A stretch of DNA of 64,000 nucleotides from Verrucomicrobiaceae bacterium (GCA_016713035.1 JADJPW010000003.1:186001-250000); one strand, 5' to 3'; shown: positions 18,558 to 28,267, counted from the stretch's first letter. Translations and numbers: made by a program. The notes: a model not told the origin generated them from the letters alone.

Positions 18558-20372
18558 TTAAGCGTTCACAACCGGGACGAGGTGCTCGGCAGCCTTGGCA
18601 GCTTGAGCACGGAGTTCGGGGTTGAGATTTTTTTGCTCGAACTCTCGACACCAGCCTTTGATTTCCAGCTCATGGAAGATTTTTCCGATGACGCGACGCA
18701 GCAGGCCTTTGAGATTCGGAATCTCCACATCTTGGAGGGAGCGTATGGCGACCTCTTTATAGCTTTCCAGCAAGGTGGTGGCCTTTTCGTAGGCACCGGT
18801 GGACTGGGCCCATTCGCGGATTTGGGCGTTGGTGGGCTTGGTGCAGGGTTGACCGTTCCAGAGAGCCTCCATGGTCTCTTTGATCTCTCCTTTGCCTTTT
18901 TCACGCAGGAGCGAGAGCACGATGCTGGGACGCATGTTCCATTCATTGGCGGCGGCGCTGTCTTCTCCCAGATCATCGAGGTCGTCACGGACTTGGTAAG
19001 CGATGCCCAGGTTTTCGCTGTAGGTGTGCAAGGCGTCAGCGCATTCATCGAGACGACCGGCCAGAGCCGCACCGACCTTGAGCGCCACCTCAAAGGCAGG
19101 AGCGGTTTTGCTGCGGAAGATTTCGAGGACTTGCTGGCTGGTGAGAGCGACAGGGTGACGTGTCCATAGCAGCTCGGCTCCTTGGCCGATGCAGAGCTCT
19201 CTTTGACCATCCGCAGCGGCCTGGAGGGCTGCTGTGCGGAGATGCGCTGGTGCATCACTTTCGACGAGGAGTCGGTAGCCTTCTCCGATGAGCAAATCGC
19301 CAATATTGAGGGCCACAGGAATGCCGTGAGCGGTGTGGAGTGTCGTTTCGCCATAGCGCTGGGCATCATCGTCCTCGATATCGTCATGAACAAGCGAGGC
19401 TTTGTGAAAGAGCTCGACGGCGATGGCTGCTTTTTTGATCGAATCGGTGATGGGGCCTTCAGGGTCTTCACGGAGAGCCTGGTAGGCGGCGACGGTCAAA
19501 AACGGCCTCCAGCGCTTGCCCGCACGGGCCAGCCAATCGCGAGCGAGCTCCTCGGTGTGGCCTCTGGGTTTGCCCATGAGTGCGTCGATGCTTTCGCGGG
19601 TGAACCACGTCTTCACCTCATCGTGGAGGGAGTTGAGATTGAGCCGGCGAGTCTGGTCTTCGCTAGTGAGGTGGATGTAGTCCCAGACCCAGTCGATATC
19701 GACGACGGTGTCGATGCAGTCATCCTGGAGCAAAGGCACCGCGACGGCCGGTATAGCAGCCGCTTCGACGTAGGGGAAGGTTCTTTCCAGCACCGGAAGG
19801 CAGGAGATACCGACGATGGCCTCGATTTTCCCAGTTTGGATTAGGGACATGACGATAGCGCTGCCTTCGGCGACGAGAACGGCGTAGCCTAACTTTTCGG
19901 CCTCATTTTGGAAATCCTGGATGCTGCACAGGCCGCACTGCTTGCAGAGCAGACCGAATTCATCAAAGGGAGCCGGGCATTTGCTCTCCACCCGGAGGCA
20001 TTTCGGCATCAGCAGCAGGCGTTTTTCAAAAGGGACGGTGGCCAGTGCCTCGCGCCAGCTTTCGTTGGCCATGAGGACGCCGATGTAGTCGCGGTAGATT
20101 TTGTCGAATCCGTGGATGGCGATGACTTTGTCCGTGTGCTGGCTGAGTTCTTCGAGCGGGATGGGTGGGACCAGGCCGACCTCCTGCGCATAAGCGCGGA
20201 CGGTAGCGAGAATATGATCACGCTCCTGCTTGGTCTGCGGGATGTTCTTTTTCGGAGCACGCAAGGCGCGGTTCAGCCCAGGGATGGGCGGGGGCAGAGC
20301 GGCGGCACGGACAGTGAGGACGGACATCGGGGGTGATTGGGATACCTGATTTGGATTCTGGTTTTCGGACAA
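18558..20372 (-). CDS. DUF116 domain fused to polyprenyl synthetase
   Basis: 604 residues, about twice the size of a normal prenyl synthase. Residues from about 40 to 240 match the DUF116 pattern: LLMPKCLRVESKCPAP, then GLLCKQCGLCSIQDF with clustered cysteines, then AVLVAEGSAIV and CIDTVVDIDWV. Residues from about 265 onward are a polyprenyl synthetase. The first Asp-rich motif is HDDIEDDDAQR (near 329) and the second is QVRDDLDDLGED (near 462). The enzyme half should condense isopentenyl diphosphate with an allylic diphosphate. The DUF116 half has a conserved Cys arrangement that could bind metal or an Fe-S cluster. Its role in isoprenoid synthesis is not known to me. Confidence 0.85.
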   Translation of the reverse strand: MSENQNPNQVSQSPPMSVLTVRAAALPPPIPGLNRALRAPKKNIPQTKQERDHILATVRAYAQEVGLVPPIPLEELSQHTDKVIAIHGFDKIYRDYIGVLMANESWREALATVPFEKRLLLMPKCLRVESKCPAPFDEFGLLCKQCGLCSIQDFQNEAEKLGYAVLVAEGSAIVMSLIQTGKIEAIVGISCLPVLERTFPYVEAAAIPAVAVPLLQDDCIDTVVDIDWVWDYIHLTSEDQTRRLNLNSLHDEVKTWFTRESIDALMGKPRGHTEELARDWLARAGKRWRPFLTVAAYQALREDPEGPITDSIKKAAIAVELFHKASLVHDDIEDDDAQRYGETTLHTAHGIPVALNIGDLLIGEGYRLLVESDAPAHLRTAALQAAADGQRELCIGQGAELLWTRHPVALTSQQVLEIFRSKTAPAFEVALKVGAALAGRLDECADALHTYSENLGIAYQVRDDLDDLGEDSAAANEWNMRPSIVLSLLREKGKGEIKETMEALWNGQPCTKPTNAQIREWAQSTGAYEKATTLLESYKEVAIRSLQDVEIPNLKGLLRRVIGKIFHELEIKGWCREFEQKNLNPELRAQAAKAAEHLVPVVNA

Positions 20373-20459
20373 TGTGTAACCGGCGCAGATAGAGCAGGTC
20401 TTGCAGAGATTGCGCTGGAGTATGCGATCTTTGTCCAGGAGGCAACCCGACGCAGTTCA

Positions 20460-21074
20460 TTAGGTAAACATTTTTCCGCTCCAAGAGCATAAACCAGCCG
20501 TCAAACCAGACTTCACCGCCGCAAACGCCTGCGCACTGCATTTTAGCCAGCTCCGCATCACCCCAAAGGGTGACACCTCCCGCCCCACCGAAAACAGCAC
20601 AATATACGCAACCATCTCCAGCAGCGGGTTCCCTTCCCGCCCCATTCACCAGCACACTCCGATAGCGATCCATCCATAGCGTCCCCTTCAGCTTGTGCCG
20701 CTTGTTGTACCACCGCGAAAATCTCTGCTTCACCTCCTTCAAAAACACCGCCACATCGCAAAACCGCCTTTTGAGCAGCCCAAACCGATGCTGCACCACC
20801 GCCTCAGAGCCACGCTTTCGCAATTCGCCGCACTCCTCCTGCAACTGCTCCACGAACACCTTGCTATACAGCACCCGCAGATGCCGCATCAGCCGTTCCT
20901 CCCCCCCTGAGGCCCACCAAACAGCTCCTCCACCCACCTCTTCTGAACCGGCGCCTCCACCTTTGCATGAAAGTGGTTCCCCATCACGCAATCCACTGGA
21001 TCGTCGATGACGTGACCAAATTTCTCGAGCTGGAACTGCACCGCTACGATCAACCCAAGACAAATCACACCCAC
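20460..21074 (-). pseudogene. RAYT (REP-associated Y1/HUH transposase) pseudogene
   Basis: This fills most of the 869-base gap between two genes. Three pieces in alternating frames spell one RAYT protein: DCVMGNHFHAKVEAP, with the HUH motif HFH (from 21074 down to about 20900); then FLKEVKQRFSRWYNKRH and GTLWMDRYRSVLVNG (about 20900-20650); then NPLLEMVAYIVLF (from 20645 on), matching the LAYIDLNPVRAG block. At least two frameshifts disable it, and the N-terminus seems to be missing. RAYTs are single-strand transposases tied to REP palindromes. A second relic lies at 40694-41203. Confidence 0.75.
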
Positions 21075-21103
21075 CTAAATGAATAGGTTTTAGCTTTGTA
21101 TGC

Positions 21104-21115
21104 GGTAATATTACC
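21104..21115. repeat. 12-bp perfect palindrome upstream of MetE-like gene
   Basis: GGTAATATTACC is perfectly self-complementary. It lies 30 bases past the upstream end of the RAYT relic and 127 bases before the MetE-like start. It may be an operator or a relic of the mobile element, or chance. No riboswitch was recognised in 21116-21241. Confidence 0.35.
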
Positions 21116-21241
21116 CCCAACGAGTGAAGTAATTGTCTCTCTGCCAATTGCCCCCACAGATTGCACCTTCCCGCCGCATCGGTTGTTCTTTGCGGCTCCT
21201 GGATGGCATAGCGGGCCTGCATGGCGTTTCGTGTAGGCACC

Positions 21242-22279
21242 ATGAAAAACCAACCGCTCCGCACCTCCGTCATTGGCAGTTATCCGTTTCCGGGATGGCT
21301 GGAATTCTCTGCGCAGCATCTCGGCAGCTTCGGCACGGCGGACATCGCGGAAATGCAGGACGATGCGGCGCAGGTGGCGATCCAGGATCAAATCACCGCT
21401 GGGCTGGATGTCATCACGGATGGCGAACAGACGCGTTTTGACTTCAATTTGTCATTTTACGGCTTCATCGAGGGCATCGCGCTCGAACCGGCTAGTCCGC
21501 GGCGCTTTGGGCCGCCTGCGCATGATCAGCGCGGCAAACACGAGATTTCCGGCGAACTCCGTGCTCCGCGTGGCCTCGGTGCGGTGGAGGAATTTCAGCG
21601 TTTGCAGCGTCTCGCGGCAAAAACGGGCAAAAGGCTCAAAGTCTCCGTTCCAGGTCCTTACACGCTCAGTGGGCGGCTTTTGCCAAATGATCGCTACAAG
21701 GACCGCTACGCCATCACGGAGGCGCTTTTGCCCATCGTGAACAAGGAGATCGCCGATCTCGTCGCGGCGGGTGCGGAGGAAATCTGCGTGGATGAGCCGA
21801 GCATGAGCTGCTACGGCTACCGCGAGGACACGCGGCGCTTCGTGGACATCTTCAATCGCACTGTCAGCAGCGGTTACGGCAAGGCCCGCATCTGCACGCA
21901 TCTCTGCTTTGGTAATTTCAAAGGCCACCCCGTCGGCTGGCGCAAATACGCGCCTCTGTTCCCCGCTTTCCTCGATCTGCACTGTGACGAAGTCCACGTC
22001 GAGATGGCGAACCGTGAATACGCGGAGCTGGAGGTCATCAAACCGATGTCCGAGCGCTACGATGTCGCCGTGGGCATCATCGACGTGAAAAGCTACCACA
22101 TCGAGACCCCAGAGCAGGTCGCTGATGCCGTCCGCGCCTGCCTGAAGCATGCGCCAGCGGACAAGCTGGTCTTCGCCCCGGACTGCGGCCTCTCTCAAAC
22201 CGCACGCTGGGCCGCGAAAAAGAAGCTCGCCAGCATGTGCGCGGGTGTGGAGATCGTGAAGAAGGAACTCGGGCTCTAA
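21242..22279 (+). CDS. Cobalamin-independent methionine synthase (core-MetE) homologue
   Basis: 345 residues, from an ATG just after CACC. It corresponds to the C-terminal catalytic half of MetE only. Visible features are TSVIGSYPFPGWLEF at the N-terminus, DVITDGEQTRFDF, KVSVPGPYTLS, and the zinc-site candidates THLCFGN (His and Cys), HVEMAN (Glu) and APDCGLS (Cys). Stand-alone core-MetE proteins transfer methyl groups to homocysteine, from a corrinoid or another donor in Archaea; YxjG-like bacterial forms also occur. Which donor is used here cannot be told. The gene stands alone, followed 63 bases later by the GH13 gene. Confidence 0.82.
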   Translation: MKNQPLRTSVIGSYPFPGWLEFSAQHLGSFGTADIAEMQDDAAQVAIQDQITAGLDVITDGEQTRFDFNLSFYGFIEGIALEPASPRRFGPPAHDQRGKHEISGELRAPRGLGAVEEFQRLQRLAAKTGKRLKVSVPGPYTLSGRLLPNDRYKDRYAITEALLPIVNKEIADLVAAGAEEICVDEPSMSCYGYREDTRRFVDIFNRTVSSGYGKARICTHLCFGNFKGHPVGWRKYAPLFPAFLDLHCDEVHVEMANREYAELEVIKPMSERYDVAVGIIDVKSYHIETPEQVADAVRACLKHAPADKLVFAPDCGLSQTARWAAKKKLASMCAGVEIVKKELGL

Positions 22280-22342
22280 ATCGGCCAGAATTTCAACGGA
22301 TGACCAAAGGACGGGCTCCAAGGCCTGTTCTACCTCTCCAGC

Positions 22343-25300
22343 GTGATACGCCTCCTTCCATTTTTGCTCATCGCCAGCTCTGCCTTTGCCTGGAATGCCA
22401 ATGAAGTCGATTTCCCCGGCGACGGTCAAGGCTGGGACCTAGGCACCACAAACAGCTACAAATACACCGGCCCAGATGGCAGCACGGAGTGGTTCCGCTT
22501 CGAGTGGATGGCTCCAGTTGCCGATTCCGATTACAATTTCAAAATGGTCACCGGCAATGACTGGAACAAGGACTACGGCGGCAATCTCATCTTCCCGAAG
22601 AACGAACTCGCCATCCTCTATTACCAGCCTGTCGGCGATTCTGATGCGAAACTCAGTGGCGGCACACTTAACAGCAAACGTTACGTCTTTACTGTCAAAG
22701 ACCCCGGTCCCGCGAATACCTTCATCAGCGTGATGGAGATGAGCAGCGCCCCGGTGGCCATCACGAGTGTCTCGCGGAATGCGGGCACGGGTTTGATCAC
22801 GATCAATCTCAACGGCACGCCCAGCGCCGAGGAAAAGGTCTATGTGCGATACACGGACAGCGCCTGGAAGTACTCGCAGGTGATCCAGGCTAGCGTGGCA
22901 GGCAGCACCGCCACGACGACCATCCCTGACATCAAGGACGGCAAAAACTACGCCTGGTATGCCTTCACCAGCACTGCCACAGCGGATAAATTCCACAGCG
23001 GCTTCGCCACAGATGCGCTCACGCTTTCCTGGAACAACAACTCCGGGGCAAACTACGCGATCACCGGCATTCAGCGTATCTCGGACTTCACCATCAATGC
23101 AGCCAGTGGCCCTTATCAAACCACCAAGTTTTTCATCGACGAAATCGCGGGGGAATCCTACCCGCTGAATGTCAGTGCTACCTTCAATGCCGGCACTGCC
23201 CCCACGGAAGTGGAGCTAGTGACCAATCTCAATCGCCGTGAAAAAGCAGATGCTGACAGCAATGGCGACGGCATCGCCGATGGCATCCTGCCGCCTGCAC
23301 GCGATGTCTGCGGCCAGAACGACTCGCATTACTACAAAGCCTACGCGATGACCGCTGCGGGATCGACTTGGAGCACCTCCATCCCCGTGACGAAGACCGG
23401 GGCCTATCGTGCGACGGTGCGCTACCGCTTCACGCCGACAGGGCCGTGGTTCTACTATGGCGACCGCGATCACGCCGTGGTCGTCTCGCCAAAGAAGACA
23501 CTCGAAATGACGCTCTATGAGATCAATCCGCTCACCATCGAGGCCACGGCGAATAGCTCCGGCGGTCGCAGTACCTTTGTGGATCTGCTCGGCGCGGCCG
23601 ATGGGGATAGCGATGGCACAGACCCGCTCTCGCTCGACTACTTCAACTCGATCCAGACGAATTGCCTCTGGTTCCAGCCCATCCATCCCACGGGCGGACT
23701 CGGTGTGGAGAATGATCCCGCCACCTCCGCGCCCTACGAGCCCGGCAGCCCCTATGCGACGAAGAACTTCTTCGCGGTGAATCCCTACCTCGGCAGTGCC
23801 AATACCGAGAGCTCCGCACTCAGCGAGTTCCAGACCTTTGTCACCAAAGCGGATGATTACAGCGGCAGCGTCGGCACGATCAATGTGATGCTCGACTTCG
23901 TGGCGAATCACACCGCCTGGGATGCCATCTACGGCCAAGGTGGAGTCGATTTGGGCCTCACTGGCAGCACCGGCACCAGCATCCCCGCACATTGGTACAG
24001 CCGCACGGGTGACTATGGGCAGCCAGCGACGTATTTCACCAGTCTCAGCGACAAAGACAAAGCGGTGGCACCGGATCGCAATGACTTCCCCACCAAGTGG
24101 AACGACGCGGCAGAGCTGTATTACGGACGCTACTCCGCACTTTGGCGCCTCCCGAGTTATGCGCCCGGATCTGAGCCGCATAAAAACGAAGACGACTTCA
24201 TGGATTGGAACAGCATGAGTCCTGACGTGATCAAGCTTTGGCGGATGTTCGGCTACTACCCGATCTATTGGCTTCAGCAAAGCGGCCACACGCTCTCCAA
24301 CTCCACCAGCGGCAGCGCCGCCGCACGCCTCGCAGCAGATAACAAAGGCATCGACGCCCTTCGCTGCGATTTCGGCCAAGGATTGCCCAATCCGCTGTGG
24401 GAATACATCATCAACAAAACCCGCTGTGCGAAGTGGAATTTCGTTTTCATGGCGGAGACACTCGACGGAGCCGAGCCGGGCTATCGCAGCAATCGCGTCT
24501 TTGACATCCTCAATGAAAACATGGTCTTCAGCTTCACCGCCACGCATCTGAACAAGGAAAATGACTTCCAAAGCGCCTACGAGGCCCGCCGCAGCAATTA
24601 CCGCACTGGAGCGATCCTGCTGAACATCACTGGCCATGACGAAATCCTACCCGATAACGACACCTGGCTCAATGCCACACGCCACGCCCTTGCCAGCAGC
24701 GTCCCTGGCCTGCCGATGGTCTTTTACGGGCAGGAACAGGGCATCCAGAACTACAACACCGGCTCCGGCACCTGGCACTACGATGGCTTTGAAACCGATC
24801 ACGAACTGAATTTCTTCAAACGCATCCCGCACTTCAAAAAATGGAACAAAGCGCAGTTCTGGACCCAACCACCTCCGAACAACACAGGCCTCGCGCAATG
24901 GTATGGCCGAGTGAACTGGGCCCGCCTGAACAGCCCCGCCATCAAAAGCCTCAATCAATACTATCTGGACCTCAAAATCGGCGGTGGAGCACCTGCGGAC
25001 AACATTTTCGCCATTGCGAAATATGAACAAGCCAATGCCTCGCCTGCCTTCAAAGACGTGGTGCTCTGCTTCACGAACCTTTTCGAGCACGGTGCAGCCC
25101 ACCTGGCCACCAGCAGCACCTTTGACATCCGTGGCGGTGTCGGTGATCCGCTCTGGAACCTGCTCGGGCTGCAAAACAGCAGCGCACGCCAATACAACGT
25201 GCGCAATCTCGCTAGCAGCAATGCCTCGGCGAATCTCTGGGGCACTGCTCGCACTGGGGCGGATATTTACAGCAACGGCATCTACGTCGGCCTCGGTGGG

Positions 25301-25990
25301 GGCACGGTCAATCCCATCACCGCCGATGGTGAGCTGGCGCAGTATTTGAAAATCGTCGATGTCACGCCGCCGCCTAGTAGCAGCCCGAACAGCAGCTACT
25401 ACATGATCGGCACGCAGGGCACCTTCACCTGGACGAGCAACGCCGGATCACATGACAACATCACCAGTTGGCTCATCAGCATCGGCACCACACCCGGCGG
25501 CAGCGAACTCGCGAATAACGTGAGCGTCAGCGGCAGTAGCTACACCTTCACCGGCACCGCTGGGCAGACCTACTACGCCACACTGAAAGCCGTCAGCGCC
25601 ACTGGAGTCGAATCCACCTCCGCCAGCTCCGACAGCGGCGCTCCGAATCCCGCCAGCGCCACCACGGCGGTGAAACTGCTCTCGCCGACCGCTGATGACG
25701 ATGGCGATGGCCAGAGCAATGAAGCGGAGCACGCCGCAGGCACCAATCCGCTCTCTGGTAGCTCCACCTTCAAGATCACCAGCCACGCGCAGCCTGCTGC
25801 TGGCCACTTCACCGTCACCTGGGCCAGCGAGATCGGAAAAAAGTACCGCGTCCAGCGCAGCGCCACGCTGGTGAGCGCGAGCTGGACTGATGTCTCCCCA
25901 GAAATCACCGCCACCACGACCACAAGTAGCTACAACGACACCAGCGCTGGCACGGTGAAGCACTTCTATCGCGTGCGGATCGTGCCGTGA
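22343..25990 (+). CDS. Large secreted GH13 alpha-amylase-family protein
   Basis: 1215 residues from a GTG at 22343 that gives a signal peptide, MIRLLPFLLIASSAFA. N-terminal beta-sandwich modules to about residue 400 precede the GH13 barrel. Conserved regions are LDFVANHT (I, near 518), DALRCDFGQG (II, nucleophile Asp, near 676), FMAETLDG (III, Glu, near 702) and NITGHDE (IV, near 764). A fibronectin III-like module and an Asp-rich calcium-type repeat (DDDGDGQSNEAEHAAGTNPL) lead to a C-terminal domain often seen on exported Verrucomicrobia proteins. It is predicted to hydrolyse or rearrange alpha-glucans outside the cell; exact specificity is unknown. Confidence 0.88.
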   Translation: MIRLLPFLLIASSAFAWNANEVDFPGDGQGWDLGTTNSYKYTGPDGSTEWFRFEWMAPVADSDYNFKMVTGNDWNKDYGGNLIFPKNELAILYYQPVGDSDAKLSGGTLNSKRYVFTVKDPGPANTFISVMEMSSAPVAITSVSRNAGTGLITINLNGTPSAEEKVYVRYTDSAWKYSQVIQASVAGSTATTTIPDIKDGKNYAWYAFTSTATADKFHSGFATDALTLSWNNNSGANYAITGIQRISDFTINAASGPYQTTKFFIDEIAGESYPLNVSATFNAGTAPTEVELVTNLNRREKADADSNGDGIADGILPPARDVCGQNDSHYYKAYAMTAAGSTWSTSIPVTKTGAYRATVRYRFTPTGPWFYYGDRDHAVVVSPKKTLEMTLYEINPLTIEATANSSGGRSTFVDLLGAADGDSDGTDPLSLDYFNSIQTNCLWFQPIHPTGGLGVENDPATSAPYEPGSPYATKNFFAVNPYLGSANTESSALSEFQTFVTKADDYSGSVGTINVMLDFVANHTAWDAIYGQGGVDLGLTGSTGTSIPAHWYSRTGDYGQPATYFTSLSDKDKAVAPDRNDFPTKWNDAAELYYGRYSALWRLPSYAPGSEPHKNEDDFMDWNSMSPDVIKLWRMFGYYPIYWLQQSGHTLSNSTSGSAAARLAADNKGIDALRCDFGQGLPNPLWEYIINKTRCAKWNFVFMAETLDGAEPGYRSNRVFDILNENMVFSFTATHLNKENDFQSAYEARRSNYRTGAILLNITGHDEILPDNDTWLNATRHALASSVPGLPMVFYGQEQGIQNYNTGSGTWHYDGFETDHELNFFKRIPHFKKWNKAQFWTQPPPNNTGLAQWYGRVNWARLNSPAIKSLNQYYLDLKIGGGAPADNIFAIAKYEQANASPAFKDVVLCFTNLFEHGAAHLATSSTFDIRGGVGDPLWNLLGLQNSSARQYNVRNLASSNASANLWGTARTGADIYSNGIYVGLGGGTVNPITADGELAQYLKIVDVTPPPSSSPNSSYYMIGTQGTFTWTSNAGSHDNITSWLISIGTTPGGSELANNVSVSGSSYTFTGTAGQTYYATLKAVSATGVESTSASSDSGAPNPASATTAVKLLSPTADDDGDGQSNEAEHAAGTNPLSGSSTFKITSHAQPAAGHFTVTWASEIGKKYRVQRSATLVSASWTDVSPEITATTTTSSYNDTSAGTVKHFYRVRIVP

Positions 25991-26081
25991 GCTCTTTTGC
26001 ACAGCTTTCCCAGCACTAGCAGAGGGTATCTGAGCGGGGAGAAGTTGCTACGGGCGGCTGTCGCAGTATGAAGCGGGCCCC

Positions 26082-27698
26082 ATGCCCGATTCACGACTGC
26101 ATTTCCGACTCGAAGCCCGCGCTAGCGGGTCGCGTTCGCGTGCGGCGACGTTTCGCACGCTGCATGGAGAGGTGCGCACGCCTCTCTTCATGCCTGTAGG
26201 CACGCAGGCGACGGTGAAGGCACAGACGCCGGAGTCTCTGCATGCCTCTGGCTCCCAGATCCTGCTGGCAAATACTTACCACCTACTGCTGCGGCCTGGG
26301 CCAGAGGTCTTTGAAAAAATGGGCGGCATCCACCGCTTCATGCAGTGGCCAGGCTCGGTGCTGACGGATAGCGGCGGCTACCAGATCTTCTCCTTGCCGC
26401 ACTCTCGCTCCATGACGGAGAAAGGCGCTGTGTTCCAAAGCTACGTGGATAACCGCCGCATCCTGCTGAGCCCCGAACTGAGCATCCAGACGCAGCGCAG
26501 CATCGGCAGTGACATCATGATGGTGCTCGATCAATGCATCCCCAGCACAGCAGATGAAAAAACAGCCCGCCAGGCACTGCAAGTGACGCGGCGCTGGGCG
26601 GCACGCAGCCTCGCCGCGCGGGAGGACTCTCCTCAATCGCTCTTCGCGATCGTGCAGGGGGCTCTGTATCCGCATTTGAGGAAAGAGAGTGCCGCAGGCC
26701 TGGTGCAGATGCCATTCGATGGATTCGCGATCGGTGGACTCGCCGTCGGGGAGGCGAAAAGCGAGCGCGAGGACGTCTGTGAGCTGACAGCGGCCCTGCT
26801 GCCAGAGGACCGCCCGCGCTACCTCATGGGCGTGGGCACTCCGCTGGATGTGCTGGAGGCGGTGCATCGCGGTGTGGACATGTTTGACTGCATCATCCCC
26901 ACCCAGGTGGCACGACGGGGGACGGCCTTCACCTCACACGGGATCGTGGAGCTACGGCGTGCGGTTTATAAATTCGCCGATGTGCCGCTGGATGCGGCCT
27001 GTGGCTGTCCAGTATGCGCCACGCACTCACGGGCCTATCTGCACCACCTCACCAAGACGCAGGAGACGCTGGGGTGGCAGCTCATCGGTCAGCATAATAT
27101 CCACTTCTACCATGCGCTGATGCGGGAAGTGCGGCAGAGCATCCTGGAAGATCGCTTCACGGCTCTGTATACCCAAAAACGGGCCATTTTGCAGGAGGAG
27201 GACGTGGAGAACCCCGTCTCCCCGCCGAAACGCGTAAAGCGCAGCACCGAGCCGCCGACCAGCCTGGGGCACTACGAACTGCATGAGAGCACGGTGAGAC
27301 ACCGCGTGAGTGGTGAGGTGCTCGCCAGCACTTGCACACTCGATTTGGAGCCACTGAAACACATGCTCTTATCTGCGGGTGAGCCCCTGGTCGTCCTCGA
27401 TCCAGAGCTGGGCATCGGTGCAGCGGCCCTAGCGGCGATCTTGGCCTATGAAGCACTCGCAGAGGCCCAAAACGATGATTTGCGCCCGATGCACATCATC
27501 AGCCATGCGGAGGACCTTGACGCTCTGCGGCTCGCACTGGCGCAGAAGCGGCATTTCCCCTTTTTACGCCATGGAGCGGCCGATACGCTGCTACTGCGCG
27601 GCAACTGGAAATCCCGCTTCAAGCCTGGGCTGAGCTGGGAGCTGAAATCGCGGGCTACGGAGGCTCCAGTGGCTGATTTTGTGCTACGGGCCGAGTAA
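26082..27698 (+). CDS. tgt: Queuine/preQ1 tRNA-ribosyltransferase with C-terminal extension
   Basis: 538 residues against about 370-390 for typical bacterial Tgt. The catalytic part has VLTDSGGYQIFSL, SIGSDIMMVLDQC, GFAIGGLAVGE and GVDMFDCIIPTQVAR, with the nucleophile Asp in the FDC block. The zinc site CGCPVCATHSRAYLHHL is near residue 306. It exchanges guanine 34 for preQ1 in GU(N) tRNAs. From about residue 385 an extra 150 residues contain PLVVLDPELGIGAAALAAIL, which resembles a nucleotide-binding loop of a methyltransferase-like fold but without clear SAM motifs. Whether the extension is catalytic is unknown. No other queuosine genes are in the window. Confidence 0.9.
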   Translation: MPDSRLHFRLEARASGSRSRAATFRTLHGEVRTPLFMPVGTQATVKAQTPESLHASGSQILLANTYHLLLRPGPEVFEKMGGIHRFMQWPGSVLTDSGGYQIFSLPHSRSMTEKGAVFQSYVDNRRILLSPELSIQTQRSIGSDIMMVLDQCIPSTADEKTARQALQVTRRWAARSLAAREDSPQSLFAIVQGALYPHLRKESAAGLVQMPFDGFAIGGLAVGEAKSEREDVCELTAALLPEDRPRYLMGVGTPLDVLEAVHRGVDMFDCIIPTQVARRGTAFTSHGIVELRRAVYKFADVPLDAACGCPVCATHSRAYLHHLTKTQETLGWQLIGQHNIHFYHALMREVRQSILEDRFTALYTQKRAILQEEDVENPVSPPKRVKRSTEPPTSLGHYELHESTVRHRVSGEVLASTCTLDLEPLKHMLLSAGEPLVVLDPELGIGAAALAAILAYEALAEAQNDDLRPMHIISHAEDLDALRLALAQKRHFPFLRHGAADTLLLRGNWKSRFKPGLSWELKSRATEAPVADFVLRAE

Positions 27699-27718
27699 GG
27701 CAGGATTTAGCCACCTCT

Positions 27719-27751
27719 AACAAAACAGGCCGCCCAGATGGGGCGGCCTGT
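27719..27751 (-). terminator. Terminator of the 27783-28124 gene
   Basis: An 11-bp perfect stem, ACAGGCCGCCC (27725-27735) with GGGCGGCCTGT (27741-27751), has a 5-base loop. On the minus strand it is followed by TTTTGTT, so it should stop transcripts of the small gene to its right. It may also serve tgt, though no T-run follows on that strand. Confidence 0.8.
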
Positions 27752-27782
27752 GATGAATGATTTCGTTATTTGAAGCGGCGGA

Positions 27783-28124
27783 TTAGCGGCGTGCAGCGAT
27801 AGCAGCGGCATTGCGTGCTGCGATAGCGGCTTCATGGGCTTCACGCAGGCCTTCGAGGCCGCGGTAGGTCTTGCCGACTTTGGCGCAAAGGCCGCGGCTG
27901 ACGAGATTTTGCAGCTTTTCATAGCTACGGAGACGGAGCATTTCTTCACCACCGCTGACAGCGTTCTTGAGCTTCAGATTGTCGTAAACAAGGCGGAAGA
28001 GTTGGTTGAACTCGTAGGTTTCCTGGCTGGAAAGGACATTGACCAGTTCATCAGTAACATGGTCAGGGACTCGACGGGAGAAACGTGTCTTGCGTACAGG
28101 TGCGGTAGTAGTCGTGGTAGCCAT
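27783..28124 (-). CDS. Small hypothetical protein, possible winged-helix-like fold
   Basis: 113 residues. A Thr-rich start leads to RKTRFSRRVPDHVTDELVN, then a compact helical part, LRLRSYEKLQNLVSRGLCAK, followed by KVGKTYRGLEGL, whose helix-turn-helix plus basic strand resembles a winged helix. An Ala/Arg-rich tail (AAIAARNAAAIAARR) ends it. I do not recognise the family. It has its own terminator. Its basic charge and helix pattern would suit nucleic-acid binding, but this is inference. Confidence 0.65.
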   Translation of the reverse strand: MATTTTTAPVRKTRFSRRVPDHVTDELVNVLSSQETYEFNQLFRLVYDNLKLKNAVSGGEEMLRLRSYEKLQNLVSRGLCAKVGKTYRGLEGLREAHEAAIAARNAAAIAARR

Positions 28125-28267
28125 AGGGACGGCTATACTAGCACAAAGAATCAGCTTTGCGACGGTTTTGTGTCTTTGAGAAGCATTTTGTACTCCAGGG
28201 CGGAAATATTTTGAGGAAATGCTTGCTTGACTCGGCCACGACCCGTCTGGGCATCACGATTGATGCC

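Noticed and set aside
21104..21115. TAATATTAC match to the rolling-circle nick site of geminivirus-type replicons
   Set aside because: It is only 9 bases, with no Rep gene or stem of the right kind; taken as chance.
20218..21273. 351-codon minus-strand frame
   Set aside because: Only its middle is RAYT-like; the rest runs antiphase to the prenyl synthase gene and a spacer, so it is part of a pseudogene and not a gene.
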